The notes below the pieces were generated by a model. It was not told where the DNA came from, searched no databases, and worked only from the letters and a program-made list of their open reading frames with translations. A program made the position numbers and the translations under genes. Shown here one piece after another: positions 39,517-47,890 of a stretch of DNA of 64,000 nt (positions are counted from its first letter, which is position 1; each line of letters starts with the position of its first letter). The stretch spans positions 1-64,000 of the forward strand of contig JACKKN010000009.1 in assembly GCA_024236415.1 (NCBI GenBank), read 5' to 3'. Source of the DNA: Hyphomicrobiales bacterium (GTDB lineage Bacteria > Pseudomonadota > Alphaproteobacteria > Rhodospirillales > JACKKN01).

Positions 39517-40089
39517 TCAGGACGCCGGCTGGCCGGCGGTCTTCTCCGCGTCGTGTTCGTCGTGGGCCAGGCGGGTCATGCCCTGCTTGGGGGTGTAGTA
39601 GATGTGGCGGCCGATCTTGGCCACCCGCGTCATCTCGGGCACCCACTTGGGCTTGACGTAGTCGGCGTGGTAGTACAGCGCCCCGCCGGTGGGGTCGTTG
39701 TTGTCCTTCAGCAGGCTGATCCAGGCGACGATGCGCGCGGTTTCCCAGGCGGCGTCGTTGCGCGGCTCGTCCTTCTTGCCGTCGCACCACCACGAGAACT
39801 GGCAGGCGTGGCGCTTCTTGTTGCCGCCCTGGCGCACCACCTCGCAGATGGAATTGGGGAAGCGCGGGTGGGCGACCCGGTTCAGGGTCACGGCGGCCAC
39901 GGCCAATTGGCCGGCCGGCGACTCGGAACGGGCCTCGTGGTAGATGTTCAGGGCCAGGCAGCGCAGCTCGCTGGCCAGGTCGTTGGTGGGTTCGCCGGCC
40001 TGGGCCGGACCCCAGCCCCACAGCGCCATCACCACACCGGCGGCCAAGGCGGCCAGGGCCGGAATTCGGTTCAGTCGACGCAACTCCAT
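39517..40089 (-). CDS. Cell-wall hydrolase, SleB/CwlJ family
   Basis: A 190-residue secreted protein with a signal peptide (cleavage near QA-GEP, residue 31). The Hydrolase_2 fold is seen in LRCLALNIYHEARSESPAGQLAVAAVTLNRVAHPRFPNSICEVV, with the catalytic Glu in YHEAR near residue 53, then CQFSWWCDGKKDEP and GGALYYHADYVKPKW. In non-spore formers such proteins are lytic transglycosylase-like peptidoglycan enzymes. Start 40089 is preferred; the longer frame would add about 100 residues without support. Confidence 0.9.
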   Translation of the reverse strand: MELRRLNRIPALAALAAGVVMALWGWGPAQAGEPTNDLASELRCLALNIYHEARSESPAGQLAVAAVTLNRVAHPRFPNSICEVVRQGGNKKRHACQFSWWCDGKKDEPRNDAAWETARIVAWISLLKDNNDPTGGALYYHADYVKPKWVPEMTRVAKIGRHIYYTPKQGMTRLAHDEHDAEKTAGQPAS

Positions 40090-40473
40090 GGTTCGATCCT
40101 CTGACACTCGGGTCGTCTTTCTGGAGCCCCTGGGGTCGGAAGGCCCGCGGACCGGCCGCAGCTTTGCCGCCCAATGCGTCAAAATCAGGGCGGCCGGTTC
40201 CCCTAATGCACAGCAAAAAGCGGGCCAATTCCGCATAACGGGTTGATTTGTATGACATTCGGATGACGACGGCGGCCGGCGCCGGCGGTGGTCTGTAAAG
40301 AGTCCCGACAAGGGCGCCGGGTCGGGAATGGGGGTTAAAAGTGGCGGAAATCGGGCCTTTCCGCCGGTTCCGCCGGCCCCACCCATTTTTTGCTGGCGGC
40401 GGTGGGGCAGATTTGTTTAGACATGCGCAGGCACCGCGGTGCGGGCCGACAGGGAAAACGAACGGGCGGGACG
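40090..40473. other. 384-bp divergent promoter region
   Basis: Between the SleB-type gene and the plus-strand coiled-coil gene. No open frame is supported. An AT-richer stretch around 40225-40265 may hold the promoter for the minus gene and the area 40380-40430 for the plus gene. Confidence 0.35.
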
Positions 40474-41202
40474 ATGAGTCTGGGTCTCCGTGAGAGCAGG
40501 CGGGCGCGCAAGCAGCGGTTCCGCCGGGCCGTGGTCAAGTGGCTGTTCGTGGTCGCCCTGATCGGCGCCGCCGGCTACTACGCCTACGAGACCGGATCGG
40601 TGCTGGCCCAGCGCAAGGTCACCAGCCTGGAGAAGGAGGTCTCCGAGCTGCAGGCCAAGGTGGACGGCCTGCAGGCCAAGGCCACCGAGCTGGAAGGCGC
40701 CCTGGGCGACAGCCGCCGCACCAGCGCCGAATGGCGCAGCCGCTACCAGCGCGAGGTGCCCACGGGCCAGGCCAAGGAGCTGTTCGACCTGCTGCAGGGC
40801 AAGATCGCCGCCGGGGTCGCGGCCGACCGCCTGGCCTTCGTCGTCAAGTCGGCCGAGAACCCGCGCGACTGCGAGGAAGAGCCGGTGACCAAGCGGTTCA
40901 TCGCCCAGACGCCGCTGTACCAGGGCGCCAACGATTCGGTGGGCTTCCACAACAACACCATTACCGTCACCGCCGTCGGCGAGTCGGCCAAGGACCCCGA
41001 GGGCAACCCCTTTGCCTGGGTCGACACGGCGCTGCCGCTGAAGATCAGGTTCACCACCATCGGCGGCAAATCCGAGGAGATCGAGGGCAAGCTGCCCATG
41101 CACCACTCCGTCATCGCCGGGGAATGGGAATACCGCCTGACCCTGGTCGCCGGCGGGCAGGGGTTCGTGCGCGTCTCCACCACCCGGTGCAAGTACCCGT
41201 GA
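40474..41202 (+). CDS. Membrane-anchored coiled-coil protein, unknown function
   Basis: A 242-residue protein. A basic N-terminus (RRARKQRFRR) precedes one membrane helix (residues 23-42), then a coiled coil VTSLEKEVSELQAKVDGLQAKATELEGAL (50-78), then a beta-rich periplasmic domain from about 90 with RQ-type loops, e.g. VVKSAENPRDCEEEPVTKRF and FHNNTITVTAVG. Cys at about 131 and near the C-terminus (TTRCKYP) may pair. It overlaps the following lipoprotein by GTGA (41199-41202), so they act together. Family not recognised. Confidence 0.75.
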   Translation: MSLGLRESRRARKQRFRRAVVKWLFVVALIGAAGYYAYETGSVLAQRKVTSLEKEVSELQAKVDGLQAKATELEGALGDSRRTSAEWRSRYQREVPTGQAKELFDLLQGKIAAGVAADRLAFVVKSAENPRDCEEEPVTKRFIAQTPLYQGANDSVGFHNNTITVTAVGESAKDPEGNPFAWVDTALPLKIRFTTIGGKSEEIEGKLPMHHSVIAGEWEYRLTLVAGGQGFVRVSTTRCKYP

Positions 41203-41771
41203 CGGGCGCGGCGCCACGGCGGCACGGGACGGCCCTGGCCCTGGCTGCGGCCCTGGGGCTGGCCGCCCTGGGCCTGGCCGGCTGCGACGAGGGGCCGGCG
41301 GTGACCGTCAACTTCTCCCAGGGCACGGTGGTGTGGGACGATTTCGCCTACGCCGCCCAGAAGGGGCCCGTGCTGGTGGAGATCCACGGCAATCCCCTGG
41401 GCACGCGCGACGTCGAGACCCTGGTGCGGATGGTGCGCGGCGAGCTGAAATCGGCGGTCATGGGGCGGGTGGTCGAGTTCACCGTCTATCCCGAGGAGGC
41501 GCCGGCCCCCGGCCACCGGGTGGTGCTGGCCTTCGACCCGGCGGCGGACCAGAGCGGCGCCAGGCTGTGCGCCGGCCAGGCCCCGGCGCCGGCCACCGGC
41601 GACGACGGGCGCATCCACCTGCGCGCCGTCTACTGCGCCGACGGCCAACGGCTGTCCGACGTCCAGGGCTGGATCAAGCGGCCGCGCACGCCGGGCGAGG
41701 ACGAGCACCTGCGCAAGCTGATCTGGCAGGTCGGCCAGACCCTGATCGGACGGCGCGAAGAGCCGCGCTGA
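41199..41771 (+). CDS. Lipoprotein coupled to the coiled-coil membrane protein
   Basis: A 190-residue lipoprotein starting GTG at 41199, signal then lipobox LGLAGC at about residues 23-28. The mature part begins DEGPAVTVNFSQGTVVWDDFAYAAQKGPVLVEIHGNPLG and contains FTVYPEEAPAPGHRVVLAFDPA and RAVYCADGQRLSDVQGWI, a beta-rich domain I do not recognise. Because its start overlaps the stop of the upstream anchored protein by 4 bases, an inner-membrane/outer-membrane pair spanning the periplasm is a reasonable guess. Converges with DUF2062 gene (2 bases apart). Confidence 0.75.
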   Translation: MTGAAPRRHGTALALAAALGLAALGLAGCDEGPAVTVNFSQGTVVWDDFAYAAQKGPVLVEIHGNPLGTRDVETLVRMVRGELKSAVMGRVVEFTVYPEEAPAPGHRVVLAFDPAADQSGARLCAGQAPAPATGDDGRIHLRAVYCADGQRLSDVQGWIKRPRTPGEDEHLRKLIWQVGQTLIGRREEPR

Positions 41772-41773
41772 GG

Positions 41774-42349
41774 TCAGTGCGTCTGGCTGCGGGCGCGGCG
41801 CCGGGCCCGCGACCGGGCCAGCAGGCCCAGGGTCCAGCGGTAGCCCAGCCAGGCCGCCAGCAGGGCCCAGGGCAGGCTGCCCAGGAACATGGGCACGCCG
41901 AAGGCCTCGAACAGCCCCACCGTATACACCCACAGGGATTCCAGCGGCCCGGCGTCGGCGCCCAGGCGGGCGTCCAGCTCGGTGGCGAAGGCGGCCCAAC
42001 CGGTCAGCTCGTCCCAGTGGCCGGTCATGACCCGGCCGGTGACCAGGAACAGGTAATAGAAGGGCGCCACGGTGAAGAAATTGGTGGTCCCGGTCCACGC
42101 CAGGCCGATCACCAGGTTGAAAGACAGGCGCGGCACCACGGCGCGCACGAACATCCAGATTCCCAGCACCATCAGCATCTGCACCCCCACCGTGGGGGTC
42201 ATGGCCACGAACAGGCCGAACCAGACCCCGCGCGCCGTGTGGTGGGGGTTGTCGCGGGCGCGCAGGATGGGGATCACCAGCTTCAGGCGCGCCAGCCGCC
42301 GGAAACGGGTCCACCAGTCCGTCCTGCCCCTGTCGGCCCTTGTCGCCAC
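41774..42349 (-). CDS. DUF2062 membrane protein
   Basis: A 191-residue protein with three to four helices. The DUF2062 signature is at the start of the domain: ILRARDNPHHTARGVWFGLFVAMTPTVGVQMLMVLGIWMFVRAV, then LSFNLVIGLAWTGTTNFFTVAPFYYLFLVTG. Start GTG at 42349 is chosen because GGAG lies 7 bases upstream; a longer frame would add 38 arginine/proline-rich residues. Function of DUF2062 is unknown; some are linked to polysaccharide loci. Alone here. Confidence 0.85.
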   Translation of the reverse strand: MATRADRGRTDWWTRFRRLARLKLVIPILRARDNPHHTARGVWFGLFVAMTPTVGVQMLMVLGIWMFVRAVVPRLSFNLVIGLAWTGTTNFFTVAPFYYLFLVTGRVMTGHWDELTGWAAFATELDARLGADAGPLESLWVYTVGLFEAFGVPMFLGSLPWALLAAWLGYRWTLGLLARSRARRRARSQTH

Positions 42350-42916
42350 GTTTCTTCTCCGCCGCCTCCGTCCGCTGCCGGCGCCCGGGATGGGCGCGGG
42401 CGGCGGTGTCCAGGATGGACGCGGGCGCCAGCGTCCAGGATGGACGATTCGGCGGAAAAACACGACCGGTATCGGCGGTTTCAGGGGCTGAAACGGTCAC
42501 GTCATCCGGTTGAAACCCGGCGCGGCTACTTTTGCTTCCAGGCGATTCGCGGGACCGGCCGGCGCGGTGCCTTCGGCCGCGGGCCGTTTGTCGGTGGCCT
42601 TTACACCCGCGGGGCGTCCGCGACGGACCGCCGATCCTATGGCGTTGATATGATGGAGAAAACCAGTTTTGGCGCGGTTCTTGCTTTTTCCCCATGCATC
42701 CCCCGCGTCGGCGGTGGACGCGGCGATTGCGGCGCCGCGGTCCAATCGCCGCCCGTCCGGTGCGGGGCGCAAGGAAGGAATCGGGGCCGAACGTCCAGAG
42801 ACCGGGTTTTCGACCGGCAATGACAGGACGACGAATCGTGTGGTATCGTTGGCCTTCCCCGGAACAGTAAAAGCTCCGGGGGCGGGTAATAGAAATACTC
42901 GGTACGGGAAGTAGAT
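42350..42916. other. 567-bp gap with two 14-bp direct repeats
   Basis: No gene supported (a 143-codon minus frame starting MSLHIYF at its right end is a shadow). GTCCAGGATGGACG occurs twice (42408-42421 and 42433-42446, 25 bases apart) and GTTTCAG-GGG-CTGAAAC at 42478-42494 is a perfect hairpin. The last 80 bases (TAAAAG, GGTAATAGAAATACTCGG) are AT-richer and should contain the promoter of the Ig-like gene. Confidence 0.4.
42408..42446. repeat. Direct repeat pair GTCCAGGATGGACG
   Basis: Two identical 14-base copies, start to start 25 bases. Each is itself a partial palindrome (GTCCA..TGGAC), so each could bind a dimeric regulator. Confidence 0.6.
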
Positions 42917-43507
42917 ATGCAGGCTCAATACGACGGATGGACGGCGGTCCTCGAAGAGTCAGAAGGCTCGCAAGAAAAGACCGAAGGCCGCAAGAGCAAG
43001 GTCTGGTCAAAGGCCGCCGCGACGGTAACGGCGGCCCTTGTATTGGCGGTCGGTTTCTCGGGCTACGAACAGGCGACCGGCATCCTGTCCGGGTCGGACC
43101 GCGGCAGCGAGGACCTGTCGGGATTCGAAACGGCGGCCGGCCCGGGGGTGACCTCGATCCCCGACCACGCCACGGCCTCGCTGCAACTGGTGGTGTTCGA
43201 CGCCGCCGGCCGGGCGGGGCAACCGATCCCGCTGCAGATCATGGCCAATCCCAGCGCCGGCACCGAGATCTCGGGCATCACGGTCAGCGGCCTGCCCGAA
43301 GGCGCGCGCCTGTCGTCGGGCCGGGCCGGAGACGGCGGCAACTGGACCCTGACCACCAAGGACCTGGAAGGCCTGTTCCTGACCACGTCCGACAAGGCGG
43401 CGGGCGAGATCGACCTGATGGTCAGCGCCGCGGCCAAGTCTGTGGACACGGACAGCGCGGCCACGGCCATGGGCAACCTGCGGGTCAAGGTGCGGCCCAA
43501 GGGCTGA
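42917..43507 (+). CDS. Single-pass membrane protein with one Ig-like domain
   Basis: A 196-residue protein. N-terminal 30 residues are polar, one helix follows (33-50, AAATVTAALVLAVGFSGY), then a disordered stretch and one Ig-like domain with ISGITVSGLPEGARLSSGRAG, GNWTLTTKDLEGLFLTT and GEIDLMVSAAAKSV. That pattern (GLP.GA.LS.G..G.G.WTLT..DL.GL) is the repeat seen in giant RTX/VCBS-type adhesins, but here it occurs once and tethered to the inner membrane. Function unknown. Followed by a good terminator, so monocistronic. Confidence 0.7.
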   Translation: MQAQYDGWTAVLEESEGSQEKTEGRKSKVWSKAAATVTAALVLAVGFSGYEQATGILSGSDRGSEDLSGFETAAGPGVTSIPDHATASLQLVVFDAAGRAGQPIPLQIMANPSAGTEISGITVSGLPEGARLSSGRAGDGGNWTLTTKDLEGLFLTTSDKAAGEIDLMVSAAAKSVDTDSAATAMGNLRVKVRPKG

Positions 43508-43543
43508 CCGAAAAAAGCCCCTCTCAAGGGAGACGCATGGGGA

Positions 43544-43571
43544 GGCTCCGGCACCGCGCCGGGGCCTTTTT
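43544..43571 (+). terminator. Intrinsic terminator after the Ig-like gene
   Basis: GGCTCCGGC and GCCGGGGCC form a 9-bp stem (one T-G pair) with a five-base loop, followed by five T residues. Confidence 0.85.
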
Positions 43572-43586
43572 CGTTGGCTCGGTCGG

Positions 43587-44204
43587 TCAGACCCGCGGCC
43601 GGGCCATGGAAAAGATGTCGTCCACCACCGCATAGTCCATATAGCCCAAACGGCCGATGGGGCGGATCTTGCGCAGGTCGACGATGCCGTCGGTCAGCAC
43701 CGAGTCGTCGATGTGGATGCCGATCACCCGGCCCAGGACCAGGGCGTTGCGCTGGTTCGGGATGGTCGAGGGCAGGTCCACGGTCTGCTGGTACAGGCAC
43801 TCCATGTGGATCGGCGACGCCTTGACCCTGGGCGGCTTGACCAGGCGCGAGGGCAGGGATTCAAGGCCCGCCAGCTCCATCTCGTCGACCTCGGGGCCGA
43901 CCGCGGCGCAGGAGGTGTTCATCTGGTCGCGCAGGTCCCAGGTGGCCATGTTGACCACGAACTCGCCGGTCTCCTCGCAATTGCGCAGGGTGTCCTTGAT
44001 GCCGCCGTGGGGCTGGTTGCCGTTAATGCAGAACAGCACCTGCGGCGGGTCCGAGGCGGCGCCGTTGAAGAAGCTGAACGGCGCCAGGTTGACGACGCCG
44101 TCGGTGGACAGGGTGCTGACCCAGGCGATGGGCCGCGGCACGATGCAGCTCTTGAACGGGTCGTGGGGCAGGCCGTGGTCGTTGGCGTCGGTCTCGTAGA
44201 ACAT
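43587..44204 (-). CDS. Flavin reductase-like / FMN-binding protein
   Basis: A 205-residue protein of the flavin reductase-like (FMN-binding split-barrel) family: FKSCIVPRPIAWVSTLSTDGVVNLAPFSFFNGAASDPPQVLFCIN and DTLRNCEETGEFVVNMATWDL, PSRLVKPPRVKASPIHMEC, then VLGRVIGIHIDDSVL. These are typical for proteins annotated NADPH-flavin oxidoreductase. Start ATG 44204 is preferred because GAGG lies 8 bases upstream; a GTG at 44219 overlapping the upstream stop is also possible. Last gene of a minus-strand run after modC and DUF924. Confidence 0.88.
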   Translation of the reverse strand: MFYETDANDHGLPHDPFKSCIVPRPIAWVSTLSTDGVVNLAPFSFFNGAASDPPQVLFCINGNQPHGGIKDTLRNCEETGEFVVNMATWDLRDQMNTSCAAVGPEVDEMELAGLESLPSRLVKPPRVKASPIHMECLYQQTVDLPSTIPNQRNALVLGRVIGIHIDDSVLTDGIVDLRKIRPIGRLGYMDYAVVDDIFSMARPRV

Positions 44205-44215
44205 GGGGTGGGGCC

Positions 44216-44419
44216 TCACTGCTTGCGGATCAATACGTTCCTGAGGATCACCTCGAGGCAGCGCCGGTCGGCGAAACCCACGGCGCCGTCGCCGGCGTAC
44301 TTGGCGCGCAGCTCCTCGTACAGCGCGCTCTCGTTGGGCAACAGCTCGCCGGCCACGGCCTCGACCTGGACCAGGAGGGCGCGGATGGCCGCGATATCGT
44401 CGGTTTCGCTGTCGGACAC
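44216..44419 (-). CDS. Short alpha-helical protein, unknown
   Basis: A 67-residue protein, mostly helical: SDSETDDIAAIRALLVQVEAVAGELL then NESALYEELRAKYAGDGAVGFADRRCLEVILRNVLIRKQ. It is rich in Glu/Ala/Leu and has one Cys. Starts GTG at 44419 (the alternative, 12 residues longer, is arginine-rich). It lies between DUF924 and the flavin reductase, 42 bases after the former, and its stop overlaps the GTG of the next gene. Confidence 0.55.
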   Translation of the reverse strand: MSDSETDDIAAIRALLVQVEAVAGELLPNESALYEELRAKYAGDGAVGFADRRCLEVILRNVLIRKQ

Positions 44420-44461
44420 GCCCCAGAGCCTAGCCCGCCTCCCGCCGCCGCTCAAGCCGCC

Positions 44462-45037
44462 TCAGAACGACGATCCCGGCTGGGTCAGGAACGCGGCCTC
44501 CTCGGTGCTGCTGGCGCGGCCCAGCACGGCGTTGCGGTGGGGGAAGCGGCCGAAGCGGACGATGATGTCGCGGTGGCGCTGGGCGTAGTCCAGGTAGTCG
44601 GCGTCACCCAGGGCGGCGAACAGGGCCACCGAGCGGTCCTGGTCGGCCAGGTCCTCGCCGTGCTCGAAGGGCAGGTACAGGAACAGGCGCTGCACCACCT
44701 GCATGTCGCGGTCGAAGCCGCGGTCCAGGGCCCCGGCGGCCACCTGGCGGGCATGGGCGTCGGTGGCGAAGGCGCGCGGGTCGCCGCGGAACAGGTTGCG
44801 CGGCGCCTGGTCCAGCAGCAGCACCAGGGCCAGGGCGCCGTCGGCGGTGTCGGCCCAGCGGTCCAGCGCGCCGGCGGCGGCGCGGGTGTGCCAGGGGCCC
44901 AGCACCTCGGCCACCCGGGTGTCGAAGGCGGGCCCGCCGCGGAACCACTCCTCGCGCTTGGGCAGGGCGCCGTCGGCCCCCGGCGGCCCGAACCAGAAGT
45001 CCAGGATGGCGGCGACGGCGGCTCGGTCGGTGTCCAT
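44462..45037 (-). CDS. DUF924 family protein
   Basis: A 191-residue protein of the DUF924 family: AAVAAILDFWFGPPGADGALPKREEWFRGGPAFD, then LVLLLDQAPRNLFRGDPRAFATDAHARQVA with the hallmark DQ.PRN.FRG motif, and FLYLPFEHGEDLADQDRSVALF, HRDIIVRFGRFPHRNAVLGR. A TPR-like helical domain of unknown function, widespread in proteobacteria. Start ATG 45037 is 19 bases after the modC stop, so it is transcribed with modABC or by read-through. Confidence 0.9.
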   Translation of the reverse strand: MDTDRAAVAAILDFWFGPPGADGALPKREEWFRGGPAFDTRVAEVLGPWHTRAAAGALDRWADTADGALALVLLLDQAPRNLFRGDPRAFATDAHARQVAAGALDRGFDRDMQVVQRLFLYLPFEHGEDLADQDRSVALFAALGDADYLDYAQRHRDIIVRFGRFPHRNAVLGRASSTEEAAFLTQPGSSF

Positions 45038-45056
45038 GGCAGTCTCCTTCGGTCGG

Positions 45057-46160
45057 TCAGCGCCGCGCGGTGCCGCGCCAGCCCAGGTTATGGCGGTCGA
45101 TGGCCACGGCCTTGACCAGGGCATGCACGGGCCGGCCCACGGCCAGGCCCAGCTCGGTCAGGGATCGGCGCGTGATGCGCGCCACCAGGGGCGTGCCCAC
45201 GTCCACCAGCACGTCCACCTGGGGCCCGTCCTCGGCCGCCTCGATGGCCGCCACGGTGCCGGGGAACACGTTGAGGATACTGATGCCCGTGGGCGCCTGC
45301 AGGCTGAGCGCCACGTCGCGGGCGCGGATGCGCACCCGCAGGCCGGTCCCCGCCGGCAGGTCCAGGCGCGGCACGTGCAGGCTGTGGCCGTGGAAGGCCA
45401 GGCGGGTCAGGCCGTATCCGGCGTCGGGCTCGGCCACGGTGGCGCCGATCACCGCGCCGGCCTCGTAGCGGCCGGTCAGGGGGCGCAGGTCGAGGCGGCT
45501 CATCAGTTCCTCGACCCCGCCGCTGGCGACCACGGCGCCGTCGGACAGCAGCACCATGGTATCGGCCAGGCGGATCACCTCGTCCAGGGAATGGCTGACA
45601 TAGACGATGGGCATCTCCACCTGGTCGCGCAGGCGCTCGATCAGGGGCAGGATCTCCTGCTTGCGCGGCGCGTCCAGGGATGCCAGCGGCTCGTCCATCA
45701 GCAGCAGGCGCGGACTGGCCAGCAGGGCACGGCCGATGGCCACCCGCTGCGCCTCGCCGCCGGACAGGGTGCGCGGGTGGCGGCCCAGCAGCGCGCCCAG
45801 GCCCAGCAGGTCGACGACGGCGTCGAAGTCCAGGCGCCGCTCGGCCGGCGGCACCAGCTTCATGCCATAGGCCAGGTTGCCGCGCACGGTCAGGTGCGGG
45901 AACAGGCGTGCGTCCTGGAACACGTAGCCGACCCGCCGCCGCCGCGCCGGCACGTGGACCCCGGCGACGGAATCGAACAGCACCCGCCCGTCCAGGGCGA
46001 TGCGGCCGGCGTCGGGCCGCGACAGCCCGGCCAGGGCGTTGACCACCGAGGTCTTGCCCGAGCCCGAGCGCCCGAACAGGGCCGTCAGCCGGCCGCCGGC
46101 GGTGAAGGCGGCGTCCAGGCGGAAATCGCCCAGGCGCTTTTCGATGGCCACCTCCAGCAT
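45057..46160 (-). CDS. modC: Molybdate ABC transporter ATPase ModC
   Basis: A 367-residue ATPase. Walker A GRSGSGKTSVVNAL is near residue 30, signature LSGGEAQRVAIGRALL near 130, Walker B LLLMDEPLASLD near 150. The C-terminal 75 residues are the Mop/TOBE-type regulatory domain (SILNVFPGTVAAIEAAEDGPQVDVLVDVGTPLVARITRRS), which binds molybdate in ModC. It follows modB with one base between stop and start. Together with modA and modB it imports molybdate for molybdoenzymes. Confidence 0.95.
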   Translation of the reverse strand: MLEVAIEKRLGDFRLDAAFTAGGRLTALFGRSGSGKTSVVNALAGLSRPDAGRIALDGRVLFDSVAGVHVPARRRRVGYVFQDARLFPHLTVRGNLAYGMKLVPPAERRLDFDAVVDLLGLGALLGRHPRTLSGGEAQRVAIGRALLASPRLLLMDEPLASLDAPRKQEILPLIERLRDQVEMPIVYVSHSLDEVIRLADTMVLLSDGAVVASGGVEELMSRLDLRPLTGRYEAGAVIGATVAEPDAGYGLTRLAFHGHSLHVPRLDLPAGTGLRVRIRARDVALSLQAPTGISILNVFPGTVAAIEAAEDGPQVDVLVDVGTPLVARITRRSLTELGLAVGRPVHALVKAVAIDRHNLGWRGTARR

Positions 46161-46161
46161 G

Positions 46162-46869
46162 TCAGGGGTCCGCCCCGTGGCGCGCCACCCGCCGCGCCAG
46201 CACCTCGGACAGGACCACGGCGGCCATGGCCAGGACCACCGAGATGACCACCAGGCGCAACGCCGCCGCCTCGCCGCCGGGGACCTGGGTCTGGGTGAAC
46301 AGGGCCAGGGGCAGGGTGCGCGTCTCGCCGGGGATGTTGGAGACGAAGGTGATGGTGGCGCCGAACTCGCCGACGCTGCGGGCGAAGGCCAGGATGGTGC
46401 CGGTCAGGATGCCGGGCAGGATCAGCGGCAGGGTGACGGTGGCGAAGATGCGCAGGGGCCCGGCGCCCAGGGTGCGGGCGGCGTCCTCCAGCCGCCGGTC
46501 CACCCCCTCGATGGACAGGCGGATGGCCCGCACCATCAGCGGGAAGGCCATGACCGCGGCGGCGATGGCGGCACCCTTCCAGGTGAAGGCCACGGTGACG
46601 CCGAACCAGTCGTGCAGCCAGGCCCCGACCACGCCGCGCCGCCCCAGCAGCACCAGCAGCAGGTAGCCGACCACCACCGGCGGCAGGATCAGGGGCAGGT
46701 GCACCAGGCCGTTGACCAGGGTCTTGCCCGGGAAACGGCGCCGCGCCAGCACCAGGGCGGTCAGGATGCCCACCGGCAGGCTGCCGGCCACCGCCCACAG
46801 GGACACCCGCAGGCTGAGGCCCAGGGCCTCCATCTCCAGCGGCGTCGGGGCGAGGGCGGCAAGGTCCAT
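46162..46869 (-). CDS. modB: Molybdate ABC transporter permease ModB
   Basis: A 235-residue permease with five to six helices and the EAA loop near residues 145-165 (GVDRRLEDAARTLGAGPLRIFATVTLPLILPGI). Blocks ALGLSLRVSLWAVAGSLPVGILTALVLARRRFPGKTLVNGLVHLPLILPPVVVGYLLL and FARSVGEFGATITFVSNIPGETRTLPLALFTQTQVPGGE match ModB. Start ATG overlaps the modA stop by one base (TGATG). Confidence 0.95.
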   Translation of the reverse strand: MDLAALAPTPLEMEALGLSLRVSLWAVAGSLPVGILTALVLARRRFPGKTLVNGLVHLPLILPPVVVGYLLLVLLGRRGVVGAWLHDWFGVTVAFTWKGAAIAAAVMAFPLMVRAIRLSIEGVDRRLEDAARTLGAGPLRIFATVTLPLILPGILTGTILAFARSVGEFGATITFVSNIPGETRTLPLALFTQTQVPGGEAAALRLVVISVVLAMAAVVLSEVLARRVARHGADP

Positions 46870-47666
46870 CAGGGCTTCGCGAATCCATGGCGGGCGAACA
46901 CGGCCGCCGCCTCGTCCGAGAACAGGTACGCGAAGAAGGCGCGCGCGGCCGGCGCCGGCTCGTCGGCGACCAGGGCCGCAGGATAGAGGATCGGCGGGTG
47001 GGAATCCGCCGGAAAATACGCCACCACCCGGACCCGCGGCGTGACCCGGGCGTCGGTGGCGTAGACCACGCCGGCGGCGGCCTCGCCGCGCTCGACCAGG
47101 GCCAGGGCGGCGCGCACGTCGGTCATGGGCGCCGTCCGTGCCCGCACGGCGGCCCACAGGCCCAGGGCCCGCAGCGCGCGGCGGCCGTAAATGCCGGCCG
47201 GCACGTGGTCCGGGTCGCCCATGGCCAGGCGGCCGTCGCCCAGGGCCCCGGCCAGGTCGGCGCCCGGGGCCAGGTCCAGGGTCCAGGCCGTGTCCGCCGG
47301 CGCCACCAGCACCAGGCGGTTGGCCAGCAGGGGGCGGCGGGTGGCGGCGGCGGTGGCGTTGCCCTTGGCCAGGTAGTCGACCCAGCCCACGTTGGCCGAC
47401 AGGAACAGGTCGGCCGGGGCGCCGTGGGCGATTTGCTTGGCCAGGGTCGAACTGGCGGCGTGCACGGCGACGATCCGGTCGCCGGTGCGCGCGGCGTAGG
47501 CGGCGGCCAACTCGGCCAGGGCGGTGGCGGTGCTGGCGGCGGCGAAGACGCGGACCTCGGCCGCCGCGGCGGGCCCGCCGGTTGCCACGGCGGCGGCCAG
47601 GGCCAGCGCCGCCAGGCAGGCGGCGAAGAGAACGCGGACGGGCCGGCGCGGGCGGCGGCGGGGCAT
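46869..47666 (-). CDS. modA: Molybdate-binding periplasmic protein ModA
   Basis: A 265-residue binding protein with a basic signal peptide (RRRPRRPVRVLFAACLAALALA, cleavage near AAA-AEV, residue 36). ModA blocks: VRVFAAASTATALAELAAAYAARTGDRIVAVHAASSTLAKQIAHGAPADLFLSANVGWVDYL (with the Ser ligands of the oxyanion pocket), MGDPDHVPAGIYGRRALRALGL and GEAAAGVVYATDARV. First gene of modABC; transcription is likely repressed through the ModE-type dyad just upstream. Confidence 0.95.
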   Translation of the reverse strand: MPRRRPRRPVRVLFAACLAALALAAAVATGGPAAAAEVRVFAAASTATALAELAAAYAARTGDRIVAVHAASSTLAKQIAHGAPADLFLSANVGWVDYLAKGNATAAATRRPLLANRLVLVAPADTAWTLDLAPGADLAGALGDGRLAMGDPDHVPAGIYGRRALRALGLWAAVRARTAPMTDVRAALALVERGEAAAGVVYATDARVTPRVRVVAYFPADSHPPILYPAALVADEPAPAARAFFAYLFSDEAAAVFARHGFAKP

Positions 47667-47698
47667 GGCGGGCGTCTCACCTGGGGCGGCAATCGGGC

Positions 47699-47734
47699 CG
47701 CAATCGTTATATCTGACGGTATATAACGATTGCG
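47699..47734 (-). promoter_or_regulatory. ModE-type operator of modABC
   Basis: A perfect 14-base inverted repeat, CGCAATCGTTATAT and ATATAACGATTGCG, with an 8-base centre, lying 32 bases upstream of modA. The inner CGTTATAT/ATATAACG halves match the ModE consensus. ModE represses mod genes when molybdate is plentiful. The modE gene is not in the window. Confidence 0.9.
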
Positions 47735-47890
47735 GGCGAACCGCAAGGCGCGGGGCGAATTTTTAGAAGGATTAGGAACTTGGCAAGATTCCGGGCAGAA
47801 TATTACGATGTGTTGACCGAATCGCCGGCGCGCGGGGCAAGGCCGGGGCGCGGTCACAGGGGCTGAGCAAAGGGGAAGTGGGACGCAACC

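Noticed and set aside
42497..42928. Minus-strand 143-codon frame in the gap before the Ig-like gene
   Set aside because: It starts inside the promoter area of the plus gene and has no recognisable pattern.
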